Assembly (NCBI GenBank): GCA_944389885.1
Contig: CALXNZ010000013.1
Coordinates: 1 to 64,000, forward strand
From: an uncultured Opitutales bacterium
GTDB lineage: Bacteria; Verrucomicrobiota; Verrucomicrobiia; Opitutales; Intestinicryptomonadaceae
Reading direction: 5' to 3'
DNA length: 64,000 bases
Every line of letters starts with the position of its first letter. The stretch's first letter is position 1. Below, one piece after another: positions 1 through 8,323 of the stretch. The notes beneath the pieces were generated by a model. The model was not told where the DNA came from. It was given only the letters and a program-made list of their open reading frames with translations, and did no database searches. The translations under genes and the position numbers were made by a program.

Positions 1-78
1 CATTGTAGGACTTCCGTCCTCTTTGCCTCCCTTTTTTTCTACTTCTTCTACCCTCATCCCACTATCTTTGACGATGAG

Positions 79-185
79 CGAGGTTTTTTATAGCTTTTCT
101 GCTAATTATACCAATAATATAAGCCTACAAATTCATAACTTTTATCTATAACCACGCTCGGATTAAATTTATATAAAAAACCTCG
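79..185. repeat. 14-bp inverted repeat in AT-rich leader region
   Basis: Positions 79-92 and 172-185 are perfect inverted copies of each other (14 bp), separated by 79 bp of AT-rich sequence. A third, inexact relative of the arm lies near 271-287. I see no gene in bases 1-242; the stretch is probably decayed RHS-locus sequence. The repeat could be a transposon scar or a hairpin; nothing in the sequence decides between them. Confidence 0.4.
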
Positions 186-242
186 GCTATCAAAATAAGG
201 ATACAATACCGAATAGGCAAAATGCTAAAAAGATGTACATAG

Positions 243-557
243 GCAACGAAATCCCGATTTATCAATAGGCAAAAAACCGAGGCTATATTTACCGATATAC
301 TCGGAACGAGCATGGACAAGGTTAGCGGGAATGGCTATTCAGCTATTGACAAGACGAGCTTTGGAGCGGATACTTCCGACAAGTCATCGTTCTTTACAGG
401 CAAACCCTATGTTGAAGGCTTGGGCTATGCGTTCCTCTTCAGAAACTACCGCGCCGACATGGGCAAATGGCTTTCCCAAGACCTCATCCTTCTTGGGTTA
501 GAGACAATGCGGACTATTGCTTCGGTAGAGATTCTCATGGGGATGAAACTGGTATAG
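243..557 (+). pseudogene. RHS-repeat core remnant, first copy
   Basis: The open frame after the stop at 240-242 reads through a typical RHS-repeat-associated core. It contains the motifs SSFFTGKPYVEGLGYAF, FRNYRADMGKW and LSQDLI, which in intact RHS proteins lie just before the variable C-terminal tip. The usual following motif GYPDGWNN is missing: the frame goes into unrelated residues and stops at 557, while another frame opens at 467. There is no upstream RHS shell in the window, and several stops lie before 243. This is therefore a 5'-truncated, frame-disrupted fragment of a polymorphic-toxin gene. A second decayed copy of the same core lies at 1529-1777. Confidence 0.75.
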
Positions 558-802
558 ATTACTTGCTATCGGATAGTAATCCCGGCTTTAAATTCCTTTC
601 AGATTACGTTCCTAATATGCATGATACTGCTGTTATACATGATGAAATTGTTAGAGAGTTGCAACGTCTTGGGTATGACAATCCCACAAGTCCTGAAACA
701 ATGGTTCCGGCTTGGATTATGGCTCTAATAAAAAACTTATATAATACAGGAGAAGATATCTTGGATGCTTTAGGTAACTATGTAAATGGAGTATGGGAAT
801 AA
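467..802 (+). CDS. Possible displaced RHS C-terminal tip (toxin-like), frame-shifted
   Basis: This 111-residue frame overlaps the end of the first RHS core in a different frame. From about residue 10 it reads as plausible protein, with DYCFGRDSHGDETGIDYLL, then a helical stretch rich in His, Asp and Glu and a Trp-containing C-terminus. The position, directly after an RHS core and directly before a lipoprotein gene, is where a toxin tip is expected. The first ten codons read across the core sequence in the wrong frame, so the ATG at 467 may not be a true start. I cannot assign a toxin family. It could be part of one broken gene with the core upstream. Confidence 0.45.
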   Translation: MAFPRPHPSWVRDNADYCFGRDSHGDETGIDYLLSDSNPGFKFLSDYVPNMHDTAVIHDEIVRELQRLGYDNPTSPETMVPAWIMALIKNLYNTGEDILDALGNYVNGVWE

Positions 803-804
803 AT

Positions 805-1473
805 ATGAAATACATAATACTATTATTCTTTCTATTACTGTTATCAGGTTGCTATAGTGCAAATACACCAGAACACTATATTCATTTTGGCACAAGAGCA
901 TACGGAATTCAATATGGAGGTGAGAAATATTTTGAGGCAGAACCTAAAAACGGCCCGACATATTTCTTTAATCAAATTTTAACAGGTAAATTTTCAAAAA
1001 CGTCCACGAATGCGCAAAAAGCGTATGCCTATATGTATTTGGCAAGAATAAAGCTTAGAAGAAATCTTTTAAATGAGGCCATTTCATTATTGGACAAATC
1101 GGAAGAATATTCGAATTTATTTCCGTACAAGAGTGAATTGTTGGCAGGCTACTTTTACAAAAATGGCAACGTTATAGAAAGCAAACGATATTATAAGGAG
1201 TTGATAAAATGGATAGATAAGCGTATAGAAGAAGTTTCGTCTGGAAAATTTGACGTTGACTCTTTGGAATTCATGAGCATGCGTTCCTATTCAGATAGAG
1301 GCTTTGAGAGCGACTACAAGGAAATGTATAAACATTTAGGAAAACCCAAAGACTTTAGGGAACGTGTTTATATTAAATATTTAAGCGACAAGAAAGAATT
1401 GGCATTGAGCAGGATTGGCGAGATGGGAAACCGCAATAAAGCGCAACAAACTGGGAACAACATTGGTACATAA
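805..1473 (+). CDS. Lipoprotein with TPR-like helices; candidate immunity protein
   Basis: A 222-residue protein starting at the ATG at 805; an in-frame ATG at 793 overlaps the previous gene. The N-terminus is a clear lipoprotein signal: a lysine, a Leu/Phe-rich core and the lipobox LLSGC, so mature protein would be anchored by Cys near residue 16. The remainder is helical with paired-helix spacing (AQKAYAYMYLARIKLRR, LNEAISLLDKSEEY), resembling TPR repeats. It begins two bases after the stop of the putative RHS tip, the position of immunity genes in RHS loci. That role is inference from position only; it could also be an unrelated small lipoprotein. Confidence 0.6.
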   Translation: MKYIILLFFLLLLSGCYSANTPEHYIHFGTRAYGIQYGGEKYFEAEPKNGPTYFFNQILTGKFSKTSTNAQKAYAYMYLARIKLRRNLLNEAISLLDKSEEYSNLFPYKSELLAGYFYKNGNVIESKRYYKELIKWIDKRIEEVSSGKFDVDSLEFMSMRSYSDRGFESDYKEMYKHLGKPKDFRERVYIKYLSDKKELALSRIGEMGNRNKAQQTGNNIGT

Positions 1474-1528
1474 AAAAACAGGTACACAAGCATAGGAGTA
1501 GTTAAAGAGGATTTTTACTATTGGCATA

Positions 1529-1777
1529 ACAAGTTTCGGAGCCAATGCTTCCGACAACTCATCCTTCTTTACAGGCAAACCCTACATTGAAGGCTTAAGC
1601 TATGCGTTTCTATTTGGAAATTATCGCGCAGACATGGGAAAATGCTTATCTCAAGATTTCATAGGCTACCGCGACGGCTGAAATAATTTCGTTTATTACA
1701 ATAACCAAATAATATCTGTAATTTATATGGAACCTATCCTACTGCCCGAAAGAATGAGGCACGCGAAAATGTTATAA
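1529..1777 (+). pseudogene. RHS-repeat core remnant, second copy with Trp-to-stop change
   Basis: Reading from 1529, the translation repeats the first RHS core: TSFGANASDNSSFFTGKPY, then EGLSYAFLFGNYRADMGK and LSQDFIGYRDG. A TGA at 1679-1681 follows exactly where RHS cores carry the Trp of GYPDGWNN; the frame then continues NNFVYYNNQ and ends at a TAA at 1775-1777. There is no start codon and no RHS shell upstream. The two copies are direct repeats (about 352-483 and 1528-1660) but have diverged at many bases, so they are old duplicates or separate tip cassettes, not a recent duplication. Confidence 0.75.
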
Positions 1778-1925
1778 GAATCGGAATTATAGGTACTCGC
1801 AAGATATCAGAAAATTCAGCTTGAATAACATATGATGATACATATCAGCATATTTCTAAGAGATGTATGATTATTGCAATGTTGTGAAGAATAGTAATAT
1901 ACTTTTAGAAATAAATTCTGTATAA

Positions 1926-2126
1926 TATTTCTATTATTGGATAAGTCCCAAGCGAGCTCCTATAACCCTTGCTTCTTGGGTAATTGGAGATATATCTTCT
2001 TTTATTGCATGCTTGACTGATAAAGAGAATGAATATATGGAGACGTGTTGAAAATTCGAAGAAATTAGAACTGATAAAGATATATTTATGGAAATGCTAA
2101 TTGCCCCCAAAGAACAAAGTGAATAA
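1926..2126 (+). pseudogene. Decayed small ORF with one in-frame TGA
   Basis: After the TAA at 1923-1925 one frame stays open to a TAA at 2124-2126 except for a TGA at 2049-2051. Translation on either side looks protein-like: ITLASWVIGDISSFIACL before the TGA and KFEEIRTDKDIFMEMLIA after it. No convincing start codon is visible. It ends one base before the ATG of the next membrane-protein gene, which suggests the two were once translationally coupled. A decayed RHS tip is likely by position, but I recognise no family. Confidence 0.3.
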
Positions 2127-2127
2127 A

Positions 2128-2379
2128 ATGTTTATATTGCTTTATTCTATTTTTATATTTATAAATGCGATGTTTGTTAAGATAATATCGAGTAATAATT
2201 TTATTAAATTCTCTAATTTGATTTTGGTTTTTATATATGCCTATTTTGCTTATTCAGATCCATCTAATGCTGTTATCATAAGCTTATTAGTTTTTTCTAT
2301 CTATGTAAATTTGGCATTTGTTTCATTCAAGATAAATGATGGTTTTTCTATATTGATAAATAAAATATTCAAAAGATGA
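2128..2379 (+). CDS. Small hydrophobic membrane protein
   Basis: An 83-residue protein starting at the ATG at 2128; a TTG at 2101 is in frame but would overlap the ORF before it. Two or three hydrophobic segments are visible: FILLYSIFIFINAMF, an ILVFIYAYFAY stretch and AVIISLLVFSIYVNLAFV, with a short basic C-terminus. Base composition is strongly AT-rich, like the rest of the RHS region and unlike the genes after 7 kb. Small multi-pass proteins in this position can be immunity proteins to membrane-targeting tips, but that is only positional. The stretch 2380-2730 downstream holds no recognisable gene. Confidence 0.5.
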   Translation: MFILLYSIFIFINAMFVKIISSNNFIKFSNLILVFIYAYFAYSDPSNAVIISLLVFSIYVNLAFVSFKINDGFSILINKIFKR

Positions 2380-2730
2380 AGACTCTTATTTAAATGCACA
2401 TCTTTATCCCTTTATTTTATAGAGTTATTTTGCACTTAGGATTATATACTATATAGGCAGTACAAAACCTCTTTCTCAATAATATAGGAATTTTTCGGAG
2501 CTTAGATATTTACACTGAAAAATCGGAAAATTATCAACCCTCTTTACAAAGGGGAAACTACAGGAATACAAGTACGGCTCCGAAGTGAATGAATTATAAT
2601 ATGGAACTTCTCAGGAAATGAGACCTGTAAATATTTATTTATCTATAGCAATTCATAAAATATTGAAAAATCCATCTAAAAAAATAAATACAAATGTAAT
2701 AAAATCCCGCTTTCATTCGTATTGTATGGT

Positions 2731-5700
2731 ATGAGAAAAATACTTCCCACATATGTTGCATTGGCCTTTACCTTACTATTTGCCGCATGCGATAAAATCG
2801 ACTACAGTGACCACGAAAGCGAAGTAGCAATCTTTAGCAAACCTATAAAGGAGGTTGAACGCCTCGCAACAGAAGGAAATGTTGACGCAAAATTCAGACT
2901 GGCCTTAGAGGAAATGGCATATTCACAAGATAAGGCTATCGCCAAAATAAAGTCGCTTTATTACGACTCAAAGCACCTTCTCTCCGGATATTATATAGCC
3001 AACCGTTGCTCCAATCCTGACGAAAAATCCAAGTTGCTGCTCGAAATCGCAAGTAGCGGGAATTCTTACACTTCAGTCCTGGCTAAATGCAATATTCTCA
3101 AAGACGATTTAAAGTCAAGCCTTCATTCAAAAGACAAAAAGAAATTCGATAAAGCTTATTCTGGACTCCTATCTTACGCAAAAATGGAGTTTCAGCCAGC
3201 CGCAGTAATGTTGATATTTTTCATCAAAACGAATCTGGACGAAGTTGAAAACCTGAAAGATGTTTCGAAAGACATTTTATCATTGTACGAAATCCTCTCT
3301 AAAAATTCCCAAACTCACGCAAAATACTATGCTTTATGCCATGCCGAAACTTTAATCAAGCTTGGAAGATGGAATGAAGCCATACCAATACTTCAACCCA
3401 TCGCCAACGATTTCATGAAGCGCGAAAATTTCACGATGACGCAATCGATGGCGCGAACAATAAGCGGGAATTTCTACGCCGAAGCAAAGGCAACCGCCCT
3501 TATGGCCTGCGCCTATGAAAACGGCCTCGGAGTCCGCAAAGACGAAGCTTTGGAAAAGAAATATCGCGATAAAACCATACAACTTCAAAACGAATGGTTT
3601 TTTAAAAGTTTTACAAGAGCTTTTGAAATGTCGTACGGAGATAAAAATTCTTTTGTTTTCGATTCTCCAAAAGACGCAAAAATATACCGCAACGCAGCAA
3701 TTGAATCGGAAAACTCAAAAATGCGGAGATTGCGCGATTATAATAGCGAAATCGCAAAAAAAATCGAGACAGCCTCGAAGATGCCTATTGAGTGCTTAAA
3801 AAACGCATCGGACGAAATCGGGAAAGTGGAGTACGCAAAGAAGCTTTTGAGCCTTAAATCCATAAATATAGATAAATACACCTTAGGCAAATACAACAAA
3901 GAAAAATCCAAAGAAGCCATTTCAATTCTTGAAGAACTCGCCGACAATGGAAACCAATACGCCAATTTGACGCTCGCAGAACTATACATGAACGGAAATT
4001 CTCGGAGCGGCATTTTTTACATACTAAACATGCCTGTTGATTTTGCCCCGGAGAAAGCGCGCAAATATGCATCAAAAGCTATTGGAATAGGCACGGAGAA
4101 CGCTTGGACGGCCCGCGCATTCAAGTTGCTCGGAGACGCCGATCTCTTAAAAATCGGAGGTCGCAAATATATGCCTTTGGACGGATTCACAGTTAAGACA
4201 AACGCCATAGATTCCGCTTTGAATAATTACAGCACGGCCGCAAAGCTTGGCGACACAAGCGCCCTGATTCGTTTACACCATATATATGCCAATGGAATAG
4301 CAACTGGATTCGGAAAATATCTTGTAGAAGCCAATCAACTGGCGGCGTTTTCATACGCCAAAGACTCTTTGGATCTCGGCGACTTAAGCTTGGCAAATTA
4401 TGTAATATGCAACCTTTACGAGGGAAAATTCTCAAAAACGAATGTTTCTTTGGCAAAAAAATATATAAAGAAAGTCCTCTCTATTCCCGGCTCACAAGAA
4501 GAAAATGGAAACATTTACGAGCTCGCCGCAATTCTCGCCGAAAACAACCAACTTGAAGGATACGCTCCAAAAGACGCAGAAAAAATAAGAAATACCATAC
4601 CGTATAGGTGGAAACATATTATATTAAATGAATATAAATCTGGACACTTCAAGAGCAAGAACGGCGAAGAATATTGGAACGCTGCTGAGCAGCCTAAGAA
4701 GGAACCCAGGTATGTAAATACAGAATTCAGCGATTATTTTAAATCGCTTCCAAAAACTAAAGAAAACAGATTTTTGTACGGACTCAGCACATGCGAATTC
4801 AAATTCTATAATGAGATGCAAATCCACCCAGAAGCTGAATCAGGATTCAAAGAATTAGAGGCTCTTGCAAAAGAGGAATATATAGACGCCGTAAAAGTCC
4901 TGGCCGGAAACATGATATTTCCTAGTATAAATGAACCCTACAAACATAATTTTCGTGTAATTGCGAAAAAGTTAAATTTGCCTATCTCGTCTTTTGACAA
5001 CCAAAAGTATAATATGGCAAGATATGAAGAAACTAAAGACGACGAGTTCCTATACATGGTTCTATACGGTACCTCTCTTGCGTGGGAAGAATCTCTCGAG
5101 TTTTTATCAAAGCATGCAAAAAATAATTACAATGCCCTTCCCTGGGCGGCCCTAAGATTATTGAAAGCCGATGCCGACGAATCTCCTCAAGAATTTGAAG
5201 ATGTAGTAAAGTTTATAAAGGAATGCGCAAATGACCCCTTTTATACTTCAGAAGCCAATATGCTGCTTGCGTATGCCTATTCCGGCAATCCCAAAATGAA
5301 GAACGACCAAAAACTGAGTTCGCATTATATTCAACTTGCCAATAATGCCTCAAAAGGCGAGCACCATAACGAATATAATTTTAACTATGATTTTGTAGAT
5401 AATAAAGCTCTAATTAGATTGAATACATTCTTATTGTCTGCAAACAAAACAGAAAAATTAGATAATTTATATTATGCCCGCCAAAACAGTCTGAACGATC
5501 TGCGAGCGCTGCATAAGAAAAACCCCAAAAATGCCTCGATAAAGATGGCTCTGGCGGAAAAGGAAAAAGAAGCGGGCAACCACTCTAAGGCTTTTAAATT
5601 ATATAAGGAACTCAACGAATCGAATCCCGATGAGCTAAACTATTCCACTCCGCTCGCGGAATTATACTACTATGGGCTTGGTGTTAAGGCCGACAAGAAA

Positions 5701-7254
5701 TTAGCCTTAGAATACTACCGGAAATTATTTTCCGCGCTAAAAAAGACCGATTTGGGAATAAGCATAAACGCGGAATGTATTTTTGAAAACTCATTGCAAC
5801 TATATGCCACAAATATGGATTATTGCAAAGTCAAGATTCCTAAAGAAGTAATAATAGAAAATATTAGAGATATTCCCGTATCATCTATTAGACAGCTAAT
5901 GGGTTCAAGAATCCTCTCTTACCTTAGAAAGAATGGCGAAGTTAAATTACACGATGAACTTGAAAAAAAATTCATATATGAGGGAAACCAAGAAGTAATG
6001 ATGTACGCTGCAAGACGCCTCATAGACATGAATACTCCGGACGGAGACAAAAAAGCTTTCGAATTGTTATCAAAATTGCATGAGAAGCAAAATATTACGG
6101 CAATATTAGAGCTTGGCTCCATGTATTTTCTCGGGCGGGGGACAAAACAGGATTATAAAAAAGCGTTCGAGATCTTTAAAAGCAGAGCAACAGATATAAC
6201 TCATATAAATACAGCATCTTGCATATGGGTATCACTAATGTACAAAATGGGATTGGGAACGGAAAAATCCGAAGACATGTCAAAAAAATATATAGATTTA
6301 GCATGCCAATCGAGATATTTTGAATATGATTTTAACTCTTTAGCCAATCAATTAATATACGGCAACGGATATCATTACGATTTCAGAAACGCCCCAAGAT
6401 GTCCGGAATTGGGCGTAGAACTTTTAAAGCGTTCCATATTCACCAAGAAACCTAACTGCGATTCCTTCCTTACCTATGCAATACTCCTTGAAGAGGGAAA
6501 ATATGTTAAGCGCGACTTAAAACAAGCGGCAGAGTATTATGAAAAATTCGCCCGTACACGCAGAGCCAACCCAAATATGGAAAATGAGGACATATGGGGG
6601 TTTAGTGAAGCAATAAGGGTGCTAAAAAATACGGGCGATGAATCGGACCGCAAAAAGGCTTTTGAACTGGCAAGCGAATGGATTAAAGCCGAGCCGAATT
6701 CCGTGAACGCAAAAATCGATATGGCTCTTTTGAAAATGCACGGCATAGGTACGGAAAAAAATCTTGATGAGGCTATAAGCTATCTAAATAAGGCCGTAAA
6801 TTCAACTCTCAAGAAAAAGGGATATATTTGGAGAGCTTACGGGATTCTTGCATATTGCTATATGGAGGGAATTGGCGTTGAAAAGTCTCCCCAAAAAGTT
6901 CGGGAAATTATTGCGACAATGCGGAAAACAAAAACATCGCGTTGCGGAGTTTGGTATCCATTCCTCACATACGCCGAATGGTTTAATCCAAACAGGGAAA
7001 TAACCGACACCGATGTGGTTGACGACCCAATCCTGCCAAAAAATAAAGAAATGACTAAATTTTGGCTCGGAGAGTTTGAGAGGGTCGCCGACACCGCAAA
7101 AAATCCTAAATTCAGCGTTAAAGCTTACGAGCGTCTAATAAAATTTTTCAGCGAAGAAAAGGGATTTAAAGATCCGCAGAAAGTTGAAAATCTCAAGGGG
7201 AAGCTTGTCAAAGCCAAAGAACGCGTCTCCGCAAAAAATAAGACAACAAAATAG
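2731..7254 (+). CDS. Giant Sel1-repeat lipoprotein (1,507 residues)
   Basis: I chose the ATG at 2731 rather than the TTG at 2722 because it leads straight into a lipoprotein signal (MRKILPTYVALAF, then lipobox LFAAC). The mature protein is helical throughout. Sel1-like repeats (the alpha/alpha solenoid with a G-x-G-V/T turn) are clearest in the second half: YYGLGVKADKKLALEYY near residue 980, MYFLGRGTKQDYKKAFEIF near 1130, MHGIGTEKNLDEAISYL near 1335 and MEGIGVEKSP near 1375. Sel1 solenoids are protein-interaction scaffolds, often in envelope signalling. The stop TAG shares its G with the GTG start of an ECF sigma gene, so the two are made together. I infer an envelope sensor or scaffold in a sigma pathway; the partner is unknown. 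Confidence 0.85.
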   Translation: MRKILPTYVALAFTLLFAACDKIDYSDHESEVAIFSKPIKEVERLATEGNVDAKFRLALEEMAYSQDKAIAKIKSLYYDSKHLLSGYYIANRCSNPDEKSKLLLEIASSGNSYTSVLAKCNILKDDLKSSLHSKDKKKFDKAYSGLLSYAKMEFQPAAVMLIFFIKTNLDEVENLKDVSKDILSLYEILSKNSQTHAKYYALCHAETLIKLGRWNEAIPILQPIANDFMKRENFTMTQSMARTISGNFYAEAKATALMACAYENGLGVRKDEALEKKYRDKTIQLQNEWFFKSFTRAFEMSYGDKNSFVFDSPKDAKIYRNAAIESENSKMRRLRDYNSEIAKKIETASKMPIECLKNASDEIGKVEYAKKLLSLKSINIDKYTLGKYNKEKSKEAISILEELADNGNQYANLTLAELYMNGNSRSGIFYILNMPVDFAPEKARKYASKAIGIGTENAWTARAFKLLGDADLLKIGGRKYMPLDGFTVKTNAIDSALNNYSTAAKLGDTSALIRLHHIYANGIATGFGKYLVEANQLAAFSYAKDSLDLGDLSLANYVICNLYEGKFSKTNVSLAKKYIKKVLSIPGSQEENGNIYELAAILAENNQLEGYAPKDAEKIRNTIPYRWKHIILNEYKSGHFKSKNGEEYWNAAEQPKKEPRYVNTEFSDYFKSLPKTKENRFLYGLSTCEFKFYNEMQIHPEAESGFKELEALAKEEYIDAVKVLAGNMIFPSINEPYKHNFRVIAKKLNLPISSFDNQKYNMARYEETKDDEFLYMVLYGTSLAWEESLEFLSKHAKNNYNALPWAALRLLKADADESPQEFEDVVKFIKECANDPFYTSEANMLLAYAYSGNPKMKNDQKLSSHYIQLANNASKGEHHNEYNFNYDFVDNKALIRLNTFLLSANKTEKLDNLYYARQNSLNDLRALHKKNPKNASIKMALAEKEKEAGNHSKAFKLYKELNESNPDELNYSTPLAELYYYGLGVKADKKLALEYYRKLFSALKKTDLGISINAECIFENSLQLYATNMDYCKVKIPKEVIIENIRDIPVSSIRQLMGSRILSYLRKNGEVKLHDELEKKFIYEGNQEVMMYAARRLIDMNTPDGDKKAFELLSKLHEKQNITAILELGSMYFLGRGTKQDYKKAFEIFKSRATDITHINTASCIWVSLMYKMGLGTEKSEDMSKKYIDLACQSRYFEYDFNSLANQLIYGNGYHYDFRNAPRCPELGVELLKRSIFTKKPNCDSFLTYAILLEEGKYVKRDLKQAAEYYEKFARTRRANPNMENEDIWGFSEAIRVLKNTGDESDRKKAFELASEWIKAEPNSVNAKIDMALLKMHGIGTEKNLDEAISYLNKAVNSTLKKKGYIWRAYGILAYCYMEGIGVEKSPQKVREIIATMRKTKTSRCGVWYPFLTYAEWFNPNREITDTDVVDDPILPKNKEMTKFWLGEFERVADTAKNPKFSVKAYERLIKFFSEEKGFKDPQKVENLKGKLVKAKERVSAKNKTTK

Positions 7255-7730
7255 TGGACACGCGCTTTCAGACAATATCGCGCTTGGTAGATGACTACTC
7301 GCGCAAGCTTTTAGCCTATTCGCGCCTTATTTGCCGCGACACGGAACTTGCGCGCGACGCTGTGGCGGACACATTTTACAAACTTTGCACTCTTAAAACT
7401 ATCGATGAAGCAAAAATAGGCGCATGGCTTTATAAGACCTGCCGAAATACCACAATAGACATCTTGAGAAAGCAGAAATTCTATGCCGAATTTGACGAAT
7501 CGTACATATCTTCACTTGCGGACGACTCTTACCTTCCAGACATTCTCCAAAGGGAACGTCTGCTTGCCCTCATTTCAAAACTTCCGCAACAACAGAGGGA
7601 AATCCTTATGCTCAGATATTTTTCGGATCTAAAATATTCCGAGATTGCCGAAATCCTAAAAATCCCGGCGAGCTCCGTGGGAGTATCCATATCCCGCGCA
7701 ATAGAAACTCTAAGACAACAGCAGTTCTAA
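7254..7730 (+). CDS. ECF-type RNA polymerase sigma factor
   Basis: A 158-residue protein of the size of ECF (group 4) sigma-70 factors. Region 2 is visible as TELARDAVADTFYKLCTLK followed by GAWLYKTCRNTTIDILRKQ, and region 4 as QQREILMLRYFSDLKYSEI followed by a helix-turn-helix ending SSVGVSISRAIETLRQ. The GTG start overlaps the last base of the Sel1 lipoprotein stop, and the stop TAA overlaps the ATG of the next gene, so all three are translationally coupled. ECF factors are usually held by an anti-sigma encoded next to them; the next gene fits that place. Confidence 0.92.
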   Translation: MDTRFQTISRLVDDYSRKLLAYSRLICRDTELARDAVADTFYKLCTLKTIDEAKIGAWLYKTCRNTTIDILRKQKFYAEFDESYISSLADDSYLPDILQRERLLALISKLPQQQREILMLRYFSDLKYSEIAEILKIPASSVGVSISRAIETLRQQQF

Positions 7731-8194
7731 TGATTACCGAAAGCGATATAAGAAAGGCATTCGAGCTATTCGCCGAAACCGATTTGCTGCCAGCACAAAA
7801 ATCGGAAATACTCCGCCGCGCAATCGAATGTCGAACGGATGACGCCGTCTGTCCAAACGCCAAAAAGCTTGTTTTCTGCGGGCTTTCGGCATTTGCTTCA
7901 GCCGCTGTTATCGCATGCGCAATAATTGCCGCATTAGGGCAAAAGCCCGATATTTGCGAGGTTGAACCTTACAACGGTTTCGGAAGCGTTGTCGTCGATT
8001 CCTCAAACAGGGAAAAACTTATACTGAGAGACGGCGAATTTCTAATTCATTCGGACGCCGAATACGAATGGGACCGCCAAACAGAGCTGGCTATAGTCGC
8101 CGCAAAAGCCGCAAGATACTTCTATGATATCGACGAATCCCATATAGTAATAATCTATTCAAAACCGAATACAATCCCCCTAAGCCCCGATTGA
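7730..8194 (+). CDS. One-pass membrane protein, putative anti-sigma partner, possibly shortened by an in-frame UGA
   Basis: A 154-residue product. It has an N-terminal cytoplasmic stretch of about 48 residues, one transmembrane helix (LVFCGLSAFASAAVIACAII) and an outer domain of about 85 residues. This is the topology of many ECF anti-sigma factors, though no zinc-binding HxxxCxxC is present. It starts inside the sigma-factor stop (TAATG). After the TGA at 8192-8194 the same frame stays open for 42 more codons to a TGA at 8321-8323, one base before the stop of the convergent gene. The extra stretch reads as ordinary protein (TGRETLSKIAINSSESLYVF). A recent nonsense change or readthrough is possible. 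Anti-sigma function is inferred from position and topology. Confidence 0.6.
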   Translation: MITESDIRKAFELFAETDLLPAQKSEILRRAIECRTDDAVCPNAKKLVFCGLSAFASAAVIACAIIAALGQKPDICEVEPYNGFGSVVVDSSNREKLILRDGEFLIHSDAEYEWDRQTELAIVAAKAARYFYDIDESHIVIIYSKPNTIPLSPD

Positions 8195-8323
8195 ACAGGC
8201 CGGGAAACGCTAAGCAAAATTGCTATAAACAGTTCCGAATCTCTATATGTTTTTAGCAGCAGTTTACTAAACAGCCAAGTGCCAAACATAATTTATCCTA
8301 AGAAAAGAGAATCTATGAACTGA

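Noticed and set aside
1679-8194. UGA read as tryptophan
   Set aside because: In-frame TGA at 1679, 2049 and 8192 suggested recoding, and the first replaces a known Trp. But thyA, the C_GCAxxG_C_C upstream thiC, the aminotransferase, HAD and other intact genes end on TGA inside tight overlaps, so UGA is a stop here. The three cases are better seen as decay or single mutations.
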